Of a stretch of DNA of 64,000 nucleotides, positions 24,220-32,687 are shown piece by piece (position 1 is the first letter of the stretch; each line of letters begins with the position of its first letter). The notes under the pieces are model-generated. The model saw only the letters and a program-made list of their open reading frames with translations. It was not told the DNA's origin and ran no database searches. The translations under genes and the position numbers were made by a program. Where the stretch lies: contig NZ_CP036262.1 of the NCBI RefSeq assembly GCF_007741495.1, positions 744,001 through 808,000 on the forward strand, in the 5' to 3' direction. The stretch is from Roseimaritima multifibrata. Its GTDB lineage: Bacteria; Planctomycetota; Planctomycetia; Pirellulales; Pirellulaceae.

Positions 24220-24246
24220 AGTTGGCAAGTCGGCACCTGCTGACTT
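24220..24246. other. attR of element 2
   Basis: AGTTGGCAAGTC (24220-24231), ten bases, then the core GACTT, after which comM resumes (C-ATG-TTA). In the excised circle the two 12-base arms face each other across ten bases; the core lies within the right arm, not at the dyad centre. A small palindrome TACGGTAAACCGTA lies about 40 bases further inside (24177-24190). Confidence 0.8.
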
Positions 24247-24751
24247 CATGTTAATCGCCGCTGCGAATCCGTGTCCCTGCGGGTACCGAAGTGATCCAAG
24301 GCGGAGTTGTAATTGCACTCCGCCTCAGATTGAACGCTACATGGGAAAGATCTCGGGACCGCTCATGGACCGGATCGATATCCATATTGAAGTCCCTGCG
24401 GTTCCTTTTGAAGAATTGTCCAATGGTTCAAAAGGGACGGACAGCGAAACGATGCGAGTCCAAGTCAATCAAGCGCGCGAGATTCAGGCGGAGCGGTTTA
24501 ATAAATCGGTGACGCGTTACAACGCGCTGATGAGTAGCCGTGATGTGCGGCGGCACTGTGCGCTTGACCGGACATGCCAAAATCTGCTGCGGCATTCCGT
24601 CGAAGAGATGGGCTTAAGTGCAAGAGCCCATGACAAGATCCTCCGAGTCGCTCGGACCATCGCTGATATGGAAGCAAGCGAAGCGATCACAGAGCCTCAC
24701 CTGCAAGAAGCCGTCAACTATCGAACGCTCGACCGCGATCTTTGGACGTAG
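24247..24751 (+). pseudogene. comM: comM 3' piece (C-terminal ATPase half), after element 2
   Basis: The last 168 codons plus the stop of comM. The first base completes the F codon split by element 2 (TT at 13658-13659, C at 24247). Motifs: M-L-I-A-A-A-N-P-C-P-C-G, R-R-S-C-N-C-T-P, R-Y-x-x-K-I-S-G-P-L-M-D-R-I-D-I-H-I-E-V, and the final Mg_chelatase C-terminal helical domain with A-R-A-H-D-K-I-L-R-V-A-R-T-I-A-D-M. Joined to the other two pieces it gives a 512-aa ComM, close to the usual family length. An ATG at 24248 could drive a separate C-terminal fragment, but I see no convincing ribosome-binding site. Confidence 0.95.
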
Positions 24752-25146
24752 GGACGAGCGGTATTTGAGTGTCGTCCTTCGCTCCGCGAAAGTAGCGCAT
24801 GGGCGCGTTCTTTCGTTGGGGGCGTGCGATTTACAAGCGGAAGGTTTGCAAGCGAGGGCAGGCCCCATGCCAGCTTGTCTGGCATGAAGCCAAGATTTGA
24901 AATTAGTTCGCATGCCCTCAAAAGCACGCAACCGGATCGAATTGCCGCCGCAGGCGGCAATTCGATCCGGTTGCGATAGCCTGGGGGTAACCTACCTCTA
25001 ATCTCAAATCTTGCGTTCCTGTCGGGCGAGCCGCCGAGGGGGCGTGGTGTTCGGACGTCAGCACGGCTGCCAGTTGCAGCCTCCCGCGGCAAGCCTGGAA
25101 ACGAAACTTGCGGTATCGAAACCGGTTGCTGCTTACGTCGTGGCGA
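24752..25146. other. Intergenic region with long palindrome
   Basis: Separates the convergent comM and cyclopropane synthase genes. A perfect 22-base inverted repeat with a 3-base loop lies at 24928-24949 and 24953-24974 (arm begins GCAACCGGATCG). Near 24778-24790 is a short palindrome TTCGCTCCGCGAAAG, also present at 36472. No gene is seen. Confidence 0.6.
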
Positions 25147-26505
25147 CTAAGCGGCTCTTCTTTGGTTGGCGCTGTAGTGCTGGTTGTCTTGGTAAAGATG
25201 TTCGCGGGTTGGGGGCATGCCGGAGGGTTCTTTCTTGGCCTGCTTTTCTACTAGGACTTGGTAGAGTCGAGCTCCTCCGTTTTTGAAGGCTAGCGAACAA
25301 CCGGTTAGGTAAAGCAACCACATGCGGTACTTCTCTTCGCCCACGAATCCGATCGCCTCTTCACGGCGTTCGTGCAGGCGTTGGCTCCATAGTTTGCAGG
25401 TTTGCATGTAATGGTTTCGCCAGCCTTCGACGTCGGCGACTTCGAATCCGTTGCACTCCAGCGACTGGATCATGTGTCCCACGTGGTCCAGTTCACCACC
25501 CGGGAAGATGTACTTGTTTAGCAGTCGGCGTTCGGCGTTTTGGCGGCGGAACTTTTTCATTGTTTCCTTCGCCGGTCTGGTGATTCCATGCAGCATGAAG
25601 AGCCCGTGTTTGGGCATCAAGCTGTTGACTCGCTGCACGAAGCCGTTGAGGTTGTCGATGCCGATGTGTTCGTACATGCCAATCGATGCGACTTTGTCGA
25701 ACTGCCCTTCCAGGTCTGCGTAGTCTTTCAGTTCGACCGTGACTTGTCTTTCAAGACCTTGTTCACGAATCTTGTTTTCGGTGTAGCTGACTTGGTTTTC
25801 CGCTAGGGTGACTCCGTGCGCCTTTACGCCGTAGTGTTTCGCGGCGTGGCAGAGCAGGCTTCCCCAGCCGAAGCCGATGTCCAGAAAAGTCTCGCCCGGT
25901 TTTAGCTGCAGCTTGCGACAGATCATGTCCAGTTTGTCGAACTGCGCTTGCTCCAGCGAGTTGTCCCAGTCGGTGAAGTAGCCGCAGGTGTAAACCATTT
26001 CTTTGTCGAGGAACAATTCGTAAAAATCGTTGCTGACGTCGTAATGGAATTGAATGAAGTCCTTGTTTTCGGCTTTTTCTCGTTTTCGGCCGGTGATGTC
26101 CCCTTGGTACTCGTGGTCGACATCGACGTTCTTGGCCGATTCAAACAGAAACGGAAGCAGCGAACGAAAAAGCGTTGACTTGCGAATGTTCCTCGAACGT
26201 TTGCGGGAATCGCGAACGTAGAGCGCTTCGATGAATGTATGTAGGTCCGCACCGTGGAAGCCGATGTGGCCTCGGGCGTAATGCTTTAGCAGGTTTTCGG
26301 GCGTGGGGCGGCGGACGAGTGATCCGATCACTCCCGGACCACTGATTGAGAGATGCAGGTTCGGGTCGACGTTTTCTCCCAATGGGATCATTCGGCCGTC
26401 CCATAGTTTGACCGAGACGCGACTGTTCAATTGACCGGCGAGTTGTTCGATCAAGTGCTGTGCGGCTGAGAGTTGTTTTTCGCTGCGACGGTCGCGTCCG
26501 AACAT
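25147..26505 (-). CDS. cfa: Cyclopropane-fatty-acid-phospholipid synthase
   Basis: 452 aa from the ATG at 26505 (M-F-G-R-D-R-R). An earlier start would add over 140 residues that do not fit the family and overlap the tetR promoter. The N-terminal lipid-binding domain is followed by the SAM methyltransferase core: F-H-Y-D-V-S-N-D-F-Y, M-V-Y-T-C-G-Y-F, F-L-D-I-G-F-G-W-G-S-L (SAM loop), V-A-S-I-G-M-Y-E-H-I-G. It methylates cis double bonds of phospholipid acyl chains at the inner membrane surface, using SAM. Divergent from the TetR gene, with which it may share a promoter region. Confidence 0.88.
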   Translation of the reverse strand: MFGRDRRSEKQLSAAQHLIEQLAGQLNSRVSVKLWDGRMIPLGENVDPNLHLSISGPGVIGSLVRRPTPENLLKHYARGHIGFHGADLHTFIEALYVRDSRKRSRNIRKSTLFRSLLPFLFESAKNVDVDHEYQGDITGRKREKAENKDFIQFHYDVSNDFYELFLDKEMVYTCGYFTDWDNSLEQAQFDKLDMICRKLQLKPGETFLDIGFGWGSLLCHAAKHYGVKAHGVTLAENQVSYTENKIREQGLERQVTVELKDYADLEGQFDKVASIGMYEHIGIDNLNGFVQRVNSLMPKHGLFMLHGITRPAKETMKKFRRQNAERRLLNKYIFPGGELDHVGHMIQSLECNGFEVADVEGWRNHYMQTCKLWSQRLHERREEAIGFVGEEKYRMWLLYLTGCSLAFKNGGARLYQVLVEKQAKKEPSGMPPTREHLYQDNQHYSANQRRAA

Positions 26506-26719
26506 GGTGAGGTTCCGTGTGTCTGACCGCTTTGGCAGTCGCTGGGAATGTTGGCCGGGAAAATTTCCAGGGGTTTCTTCTTCTCGATTGGTGGAAATCG
26601 ATGGATTCCCCTCCTTTAGCAGGGGGCGGCGGCAGAACGCAATATCGATTCTGAATCCCAGGTTTTTGAAAAGAATCGAAATTAAGCCGTAGACAGTTAT
26701 CCCGAAACGAAGTTTAATG

Positions 26720-26742
26720 TTTATCGACCGATGGTCGATAAA
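26720..26742. promoter_or_regulatory. TetR-type operator
   Basis: A perfect 10-base inverted repeat, TTTATCGACC / GGTCGATAAA, with a 3-base spacer, 52 bases upstream of the tetR start and in the gap to the divergent cfa gene. Its size and place fit autoregulation by the TetR protein. Confidence 0.65.
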
Positions 26743-26794
26743 TAGCCGACCGGTGGTTGGTAATCCTTTGAGCTGTTGTGGAGAAAGGAAAATC

Positions 26795-27454
26795 ATGGGG
26801 TGGCAGCGAGCCAGGCAACCGGAGCAAAAGAACGCGCGGATCGCAAGTATTTTGCTAGCTGCGGGCGAATTGTTTGATGAGCGCGAGGTGACGGAGGTTT
26901 CGATGCGGGACATCGCAGCACGCGCCGGCATGGGGAAAGCCAGCCTGTACCACTATTTCAAGACAAAGGAAGAGGTTTTCCTTGCGATGCATGGCGACGA
27001 GCTAGTCCTCTGGCTAGAGAGCCTGGAGCGTCGTCTGGGCCGAATGCGATCTCCGACGCCTAAGCGAGTCGCCGCGGCACTTGTCAAAGAGCTGCGGGAT
27101 CGGCCTCGGTTTTGTCGGCTGATGGCGATCCTTTCGTCGGTTCTGGAACGGAACTTGTCCGATCAGGCGATCGCGGATTTCAAAGAATCGTTGCTGATAC
27201 CAAAAGAGCGATTTGTGGCTGGGATCCAGCAGGCCTTGCCTGCCCTAACGGATCGTGAAGCACGAGATTTTCTCTTTCAACACCATGCCGTCGTCGCGGG
27301 AATGCGGCCCATTGCCTATCCAACCGAGCAGATGGCGGCGGTTCTAGAAGAGCCAGAATACAAAGATTTTCGGATCGATTTTTTTGGTTTGCTGGAGCAA
27401 ACATTTATGAAATTGTTACAGGGATCTGTGGAGGATTCGGTTCGTGGAAAATAA
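26795..27454 (+). CDS. TetR-family transcriptional regulator
   Basis: 219 aa. The ATG at 26795 follows AAAGGA; an ATG further upstream at 26717 would start inside the operator. N-terminal HTH: I-L-L-A-A-G-E-L-F, V-S-M-R-D-I-A-A-R-A-G-M-G-K-A-S-L-Y-H-Y-F-K-T-K-E-E. The C-terminal ligand-binding domain is helical. It heads an efflux operon: its last 11 bases overlap the membrane fusion gene. It probably represses the operon until an exported compound binds. Confidence 0.88.
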   Translation: MGWQRARQPEQKNARIASILLAAGELFDEREVTEVSMRDIAARAGMGKASLYHYFKTKEEVFLAMHGDELVLWLESLERRLGRMRSPTPKRVAAALVKELRDRPRFCRLMAILSSVLERNLSDQAIADFKESLLIPKERFVAGIQQALPALTDREARDFLFQHHAVVAGMRPIAYPTEQMAAVLEEPEYKDFRIDFFGLLEQTFMKLLQGSVEDSVRGK

Positions 27455-29195
27455 ACATCGAAAACAAGTCCGATCAGGCATGGTTCATGGACTGTGGATT
27501 CCCATTTTGGGTGGGTTGCTGGCGCAAAGTATCGGGTGCAGTAAACCGGTGCGTGAATTCCCGCCGAAGGCTCCACAACCTGTGACGGTGATGTCATTGG
27601 AAAAACGTTTGCCGCCGGTCTCCTATTTCGCTTCGGGAAGCGTCAAATCGTGGAAGAACGAAAAGATCGGCTTCGAGGTATCCGGACGGGTTCAATGGGT
27701 TTTGGAGCCTGGTCAGGACATCGACGGCCGAGTCTATGACGCGGACAAAAATCTGATTCAGAAGGGGACTCCTCTGGCTCAGATCGATCCGGCCCACTAC
27801 GTCATCGCGGTGAAATCGGCCAAGGCGAATCTTGAGATGGCCGAAGCGAAACGGGATTCGCTGAAAATCCGCCTCGAAGAGTCTTTGGTAGCTGACGTGC
27901 AATCGGCCGAAGCCGAACTGGAGCTTGCAGGAATTGAATTCGAGCGAGTCAAAGGACTGAAGGAGCAAAACGCGATTTCACAGGCTCAGTTCGACCAAGC
28001 CCGGATCCTGCAGAAGACTCGTCAGGCGGCTTTGCGTTCATTGGATGCGAGCAAGCGGCAAACAGAGACGGAACTGAAGTCGGCGGCAGCCGAAATCGAG
28101 GCTGCCAAACAAGCTTTGCTGGATGCGGAACGGGATGTGGAAAACACCACCTTGTATGGTTCCTATCAGGGACAGATATCCGAGGTGATGGTCGTTCCCG
28201 GGAGCGTGGTGAATGCCGGGGACCCTATCTTAACTTTGCAGATGACCAATCCCATTAAGGTTGAGGTGGAGTTGTCGTCGCAGCAGTCTAGGCAGCTTCG
28301 TCGCCGTCGTGGTTTGCCGGCCTCTTTCCGGTTGCCCGATGGATCGATGCGGCACGAAAATGCGTTTGTGTACAGCATGGATTCAAGTGCGGATCCGACC
28401 ACGCGGACATTCACGATGACTCTGCTGATGCTGAATGAGAAATCGAGCACTTTAGGATCGACGGCGGAGGCTCCTATGGGAGCCGTTTACTCCGAGGATA
28501 TTTGGCCCCTGAAATTGAATCGCATGATGGGGACCCCTGAAAATGTGGTCCTGGTCGAGGAGCAATCGATTGTGCATGAAGGGGACCAGACCTTCGTTTA
28601 CTTGGTGACCAATACGACGCGGAGGGATCTGTTTCCGGAGGTCTTGAAAGTTCGCAAGCAGATGTTGGAGGAGTTAGATCTGCGTGTGCCGTTTCTTGGT
28701 AACTGGTTTTTCCGATCGGTCCAATTCAAAGACGATGATGGGAAAACGATGCCGGTCGACGAGGACTGGATCTATGTCGGCACCTTGGAGGGAGGCGAAG
28801 AGACACTGGCACATTGGGACGGCGAATCGGTGGTCTTGAACAGCCACGCCCAGTGGATGCACCGCCCCGGAGATTTGGTTGCCGTGAATTTGGCAAGCGA
28901 CCAAGCTGAGGAAGGTTTTTACGTCCCTATTGAAGCGATTTACGAAGAAGCCGAACAATGCTACGTGTTCGCGATCCAAGATGGGAAAGTAAAACGTTTG
29001 CGAGTCGATCGCCAAGGGACCAAGAATTTGGATGCGGGAGCTTTGTTTGAAATTCGGTCCCCGGAACTGGTCAGCGGAATGGAGATCGTTGTTGGCGGAA
29101 TCCACTTTTTGCGCGATGACCAACCGGTGCGAGTGATCGCCAAATTCGACGCGAGTTCGCTGGAGCCTACCCAAGTCGCTACGGAGGCACTGTAA
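27444..29195 (+). CDS. RND efflux membrane fusion protein
   Basis: 583 aa, starting at a GTG at 27444 with GGAGG upstream. The N-terminus has a signal with a possible lipobox (Q-S-I-G-C), so it may be a lipoprotein. Then a lipoyl/barrel-sandwich half (G-R-V-Q-W-V-L-E-P-G-Q), a long coiled-coil hairpin (residues 120-240, Ala/Glu/Arg-rich), and the second half I-S-E-V-M-V-V-P-G-S-V-V-N-A-G-D-P. The region after residue 360 is longer than usual for HlyD/AcrA-type adaptors and unassigned. It links the inner-membrane pump to the outer membrane; no TolC-like gene is adjacent. Confidence 0.85.
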   Translation: MENKHRKQVRSGMVHGLWIPILGGLLAQSIGCSKPVREFPPKAPQPVTVMSLEKRLPPVSYFASGSVKSWKNEKIGFEVSGRVQWVLEPGQDIDGRVYDADKNLIQKGTPLAQIDPAHYVIAVKSAKANLEMAEAKRDSLKIRLEESLVADVQSAEAELELAGIEFERVKGLKEQNAISQAQFDQARILQKTRQAALRSLDASKRQTETELKSAAAEIEAAKQALLDAERDVENTTLYGSYQGQISEVMVVPGSVVNAGDPILTLQMTNPIKVEVELSSQQSRQLRRRRGLPASFRLPDGSMRHENAFVYSMDSSADPTTRTFTMTLLMLNEKSSTLGSTAEAPMGAVYSEDIWPLKLNRMMGTPENVVLVEEQSIVHEGDQTFVYLVTNTTRRDLFPEVLKVRKQMLEELDLRVPFLGNWFFRSVQFKDDDGKTMPVDEDWIYVGTLEGGEETLAHWDGESVVLNSHAQWMHRPGDLVAVNLASDQAEEGFYVPIEAIYEEAEQCYVFAIQDGKVKRLRVDRQGTKNLDAGALFEIRSPELVSGMEIVVGGIHFLRDDQPVRVIAKFDASSLEPTQVATEAL

Positions 29196-29199
29196 CGCA

Positions 29200-32100
29200 A
29201 TGTCCTTGCCCGCAATCGCAGTAAAGTATCGGCCCATTGTCCTTTCCGTCGTGGTCTTGGCCATGGTTTGGGGAGGGATCACCTATCTGACCATTTCACG
29301 GCGTGAAGATCCTGAATTCACGATCCGGGTTTGCGTCGTGTCGACCACGTGGCCGGGAGCTCCGGCCGAAACGGTCGAGGAATTGGTGACCGACAAGATC
29401 GAACAGGAACTGATCAGTATTGAAGAGGTCAAGTTGACTCGGTCGACGACGGTGACCGGTCAGTCAACGATCTTTGTCGAGCTGGAGGATAATGTTTCAC
29501 CGGCCGACATTCAGAACGTCTGGGACAAAGTTCGAGCTCGAGTCAATTTGGTCTCGATGCCGTCCAGTTCGGTTCGTCCGATTGTGAATGACGAGTTTGG
29601 GGATACGTCCGTTCTATTGTTGGCGGTCCATCAAACGCCTTCTCATCAGCGTGAGCAGATTCGCGAAGAAGATCTGTATGCACCCCGGCAGTTAGAAATT
29701 TATGCGGAAACCCTGCAAGATTCACTGCGTCTGTTGCCCGGGGTTGCCAAGGTGGAGATGTTTGGCGAGTTAAACGAAGCGATTTATATCGAAACCGATT
29801 TGGCGAACTGGTCGCAGCTGAAACTGACAACGGCTGAATTGGAATCTTTGGCTAGGGATCGCAACATCATTGAAGCGGGGGGCGAGCTGGATACAAAATC
29901 GGGCCATTATGCGGTGCAGATCGGCGGCGAATTTAATGCCGTGCGCGAGATCAATCAGATTGCCAGTACGGTCCGAACGGCGGGCGGAGACAACAGCGTT
30001 CCCCTTTCGGAACTGGGGCTGGCGGTGACTCGATCGGTAGAAAGCCCTGCCAGCTACATCTGCCGCTATGGAGAGACAACGGGTAGCACTCCCGCAGTGA
30101 TGCTGGGGATCACGATGAAGTCGGGTGCGAATATTATCGACGTTTGCCAAGCGGCTAGGGATCGCGTCAATGAACTGACCGAAGTGTCGCAGCAGTTGCC
30201 ACCCGATATCGCGGTGACGCCGGTTTCCGATCAATCCGAAAGCGTTGCGAAAAAGATTAGCGATGTGATTGTGAACGTGATTGAAGCGGTTCTGATTGTG
30301 GTGATCGTGGTCTACATCGTGGTCGGATTTAGGACCTCGTTTGTGATGGCTGCCAACATTCCAATTGTGGTGGTAATCGCGATCGGTATGATCACGATCG
30401 CCGGAGTTGAACTGGAGCAAATTTCACTGGCGGCATTGATCATTTCACTTGGTCTGTTGGTCGACAATGCGGTCCAGGTCTGTGATCAGGCTCGTACGAA
30501 TCAGATGGCTGGGATGAAGCCCTACGCAGCGGCAATCGAAGGAGCCAATACCTTGGCGATTCCGATGTTGGTGGGAACCCTGACAACGATGGCCGCTTTT
30601 GTGCCGATGTTGTTTGCCTTGGAGGGGGGCGGCAAGGAATACGTTTACAGTTTGCCGGTTACCGTTTCGACGACGTTGGCGCTCAGTTGGCTGTTGGCGA
30701 TGACCTTGTGTGTCATTCTTGCGGGGATGATCATTCGCGCACCTCGCGAGGGTCAGCATGGTTCGCCGGTTGTCGATTTGTTCTCGCGAATGGCGCGTCC
30801 GAAATTCTTGCCGCAAGCGTGGGGCCGCAGCAAAGGAACGGACGTTCATCACGAGAATCTTGCTTTCCGGATTTATGGTCGTTTAGGCCATCTTGCGGTT
30901 CGTTGGAAATGGGGGACTTTGGTGGCAACCCTCGGGTTGTTGGTTGCAATTATGACCCTGCCGGTCAGTTCCGAATTCTTTCCTGATGCGGATGGGACTC
31001 AGTTCGCTGTTAAGGTTGTGCTTCCTGAAACGGCAACCATTGAACAGACCGATCAGACGGCAAAGAAAGTCGAGGAGATTATTCGTCGTTTGAGTACCGA
31101 AGGCGACGGCGCGGAGCGACTGCGATGTTATCGAACGATGGTTGGAGGAGGCGCATCACGCTGGCATCTGGGCTGGGAACCTGAACCGAAGAATCGGGCC
31201 TTTGCGGAGATTCTTGTCGCCACGACCGGAACTGCGGTGACCAAAGAGTATGCCCAGCGCGTTCGAGAAGTGGCGGAACGCGGTGACCCCGAATTGGGCC
31301 TGAGCCCGATTGTGGGGGCTCGGGTCGTTCCTGTTCGATTGGCGCTTGGGCCACCCGCTGATCCATTGGTCTTTCGGATTTCGGGTTCTGGGTTCGCGGA
31401 CCCGGTGGTGCTTCGCTCGGCGGCAAAACGCCTGAAGCGGATCGTCAACGATCAACCCGAAACCTGGGATGTGAATGATTCCTGGGGAGGCGACGGGTTT
31501 CAGGTTCGTGTGCGTGTCGATCCTGATCGAGCGGTGTTGGCAGGGGTTACCAATTCTCAGGTCGCGAAGACCTTGCATTCGTACTATTCGGGCCTGCGTT
31601 TGACCACCTTTCGCGAAGGGGATCATGAAGTGCCGATCTATTTCCGCTTGAAGGAAAGTCAGCGGCAGACGGTTGGTGGGTTGCAGGAGTCCTTTGTTGA
31701 AGGGGATCGTGGCAAGGTTCCGTTGGCGTCCTTGGCCGATTTGGATGCAACCTTTCAACTGGCTCGGATCGAACGACGCAATATGAATCGAACCATTGAG
31801 GTCAGTTCGCAGATGGAGCCGGGAGTGACGGGGAATGATGTCGTCTCTCGAGTGCTGCGGTCGAACGAAATGAAATCGCTGGAGGACAATCTTCCCAACG
31901 GATACTGGATCGAACCGGGGGGTGCGTTCGAGGAGAGTGCGAAAGCGGGCGGGCAGATGATGACTTCGTTTGCGACCTCGTTTGTGTTGATCGTGTTGTG
32001 TCTGATCTTTCAGTACAACGGTTGGGCGAAGCCGTTAATCATTTTGTCGACGCTTCCGCTGGCACTTGTAGGTGCTTGGCTGGGATTGTTCTTGTTTGAC

Positions 32101-32523
32101 AAGTCCCTTGGATTTATGCCGCAGTTGGGGATTCTTGCTTTGTTCGGGATCGTTTTGAACACCGCGATTATCTTTGTTGAATTCGCCGACATTCTGATTG
32201 CTGAGCGAGTCGGTAAGAAAGCCGTTGAGGGGACGGCGGGCGGACCCTGCGGCGGTCTGACCGTTGGGGAGTTCCGAAGTTGTTTGATCGATGCAGGGAA
32301 GCAACGGATGTTGCCCATTTTTCTAACGACCGCAACCACCGTCGGTGGGCTGATTCCATTGGCCCTGAGTGGTGGGCCGCTCTGGGAAGGGCTGGCCTGG
32401 TGCATGATTGTCGGGTTACTGTTCACAACCGTTTTGACGCTGTTTGTTGTCCCTGTCTTCTACGCGATTCTGGTCGAGTCCTTGGGGGTCAGTCCGGTCG
32501 CGTTAAGCTCGGTGCATGACTAG
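29200..32523 (+). CDS. RND efflux permease (AcrB/HAE type)
   Basis: 1107 aa, typical length. Two repeats of a first membrane helix, a large periplasmic loop and a block of membrane helices: T-I-R-V-C-V-V-S-T-T-W-P-G-A-P-A-E-T-V-E near the start is the porter domain entry; L-I-I-S-L-G-L-L-V-D-N-A-V is the TM4 motif with the proton-relay Asp; the second half repeats with F-G-I-V-L-N-T-A-I-I-F-V-E. The adaptor gene ends four bases before it. Energised by proton entry, it exports drugs, solvents or metabolites; the substrate cannot be read. Confidence 0.92.
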   Translation: MSLPAIAVKYRPIVLSVVVLAMVWGGITYLTISRREDPEFTIRVCVVSTTWPGAPAETVEELVTDKIEQELISIEEVKLTRSTTVTGQSTIFVELEDNVSPADIQNVWDKVRARVNLVSMPSSSVRPIVNDEFGDTSVLLLAVHQTPSHQREQIREEDLYAPRQLEIYAETLQDSLRLLPGVAKVEMFGELNEAIYIETDLANWSQLKLTTAELESLARDRNIIEAGGELDTKSGHYAVQIGGEFNAVREINQIASTVRTAGGDNSVPLSELGLAVTRSVESPASYICRYGETTGSTPAVMLGITMKSGANIIDVCQAARDRVNELTEVSQQLPPDIAVTPVSDQSESVAKKISDVIVNVIEAVLIVVIVVYIVVGFRTSFVMAANIPIVVVIAIGMITIAGVELEQISLAALIISLGLLVDNAVQVCDQARTNQMAGMKPYAAAIEGANTLAIPMLVGTLTTMAAFVPMLFALEGGGKEYVYSLPVTVSTTLALSWLLAMTLCVILAGMIIRAPREGQHGSPVVDLFSRMARPKFLPQAWGRSKGTDVHHENLAFRIYGRLGHLAVRWKWGTLVATLGLLVAIMTLPVSSEFFPDADGTQFAVKVVLPETATIEQTDQTAKKVEEIIRRLSTEGDGAERLRCYRTMVGGGASRWHLGWEPEPKNRAFAEILVATTGTAVTKEYAQRVREVAERGDPELGLSPIVGARVVPVRLALGPPADPLVFRISGSGFADPVVLRSAAKRLKRIVNDQPETWDVNDSWGGDGFQVRVRVDPDRAVLAGVTNSQVAKTLHSYYSGLRLTTFREGDHEVPIYFRLKESQRQTVGGLQESFVEGDRGKVPLASLADLDATFQLARIERRNMNRTIEVSSQMEPGVTGNDVVSRVLRSNEMKSLEDNLPNGYWIEPGGAFEESAKAGGQMMTSFATSFVLIVLCLIFQYNGWAKPLIILSTLPLALVGAWLGLFLFDKSLGFMPQLGILALFGIVLNTAIIFVEFADILIAERVGKKAVEGTAGGPCGGLTVGEFRSCLIDAGKQRMLPIFLTTATTVGGLIPLALSGGPLWEGLAWCMIVGLLFTTVLTLFVVPVFYAILVESLGVSPVALSSVHD

Positions 32524-32687
32524 CCGTTTGTTCAGTGGATTTGGGGGAGGGATCTTAGTGGCGGGGCGAAAAACGGTTAGTTGAACGGGCGGGGGGTATG
32601 GACTATTCTGATTGGGAATGTGCGGGCTGGTATAACTAGGAAGTCTGCGAAGATTTAGTCCCGTCTGTGTCACAAGTAATTGGATCC

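Larger units (their letters stand above)
13660..24246. mobile_element. Integrative element 2 in comM (about 10.6 kb)
   Basis: Boundaries are set by the comM frame and the shared core GACTT (13655-13659 and 24242-24246). Contents from left to right: a large serine recombinase, a terminator, a three-gene AT-rich cargo, and a minus-strand operon with coiled-coil, HExGH, zinc-ribbon, HTH, DUF3987 and tiny genes, headed by an HTH protein at 23324-24010. No structural phage gene or terminase is seen. It resembles the DUF3987/recombinase islands of planctomycetes. It is inserted beside, not inside, element 1. Confidence 0.9.

Noticed and set aside
2935-24246. tRNA gene as integration target
   Set aside because: No tRNA-like sequence was seen at any of the four ends; the target is comM.
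29770-30420. 216-aa His/Asp-rich minus-strand frame inside the RND pump
   Set aside because: It is antisense to conserved membrane motifs; His richness is a by-product of GTG/GAT-rich coding on the other strand.
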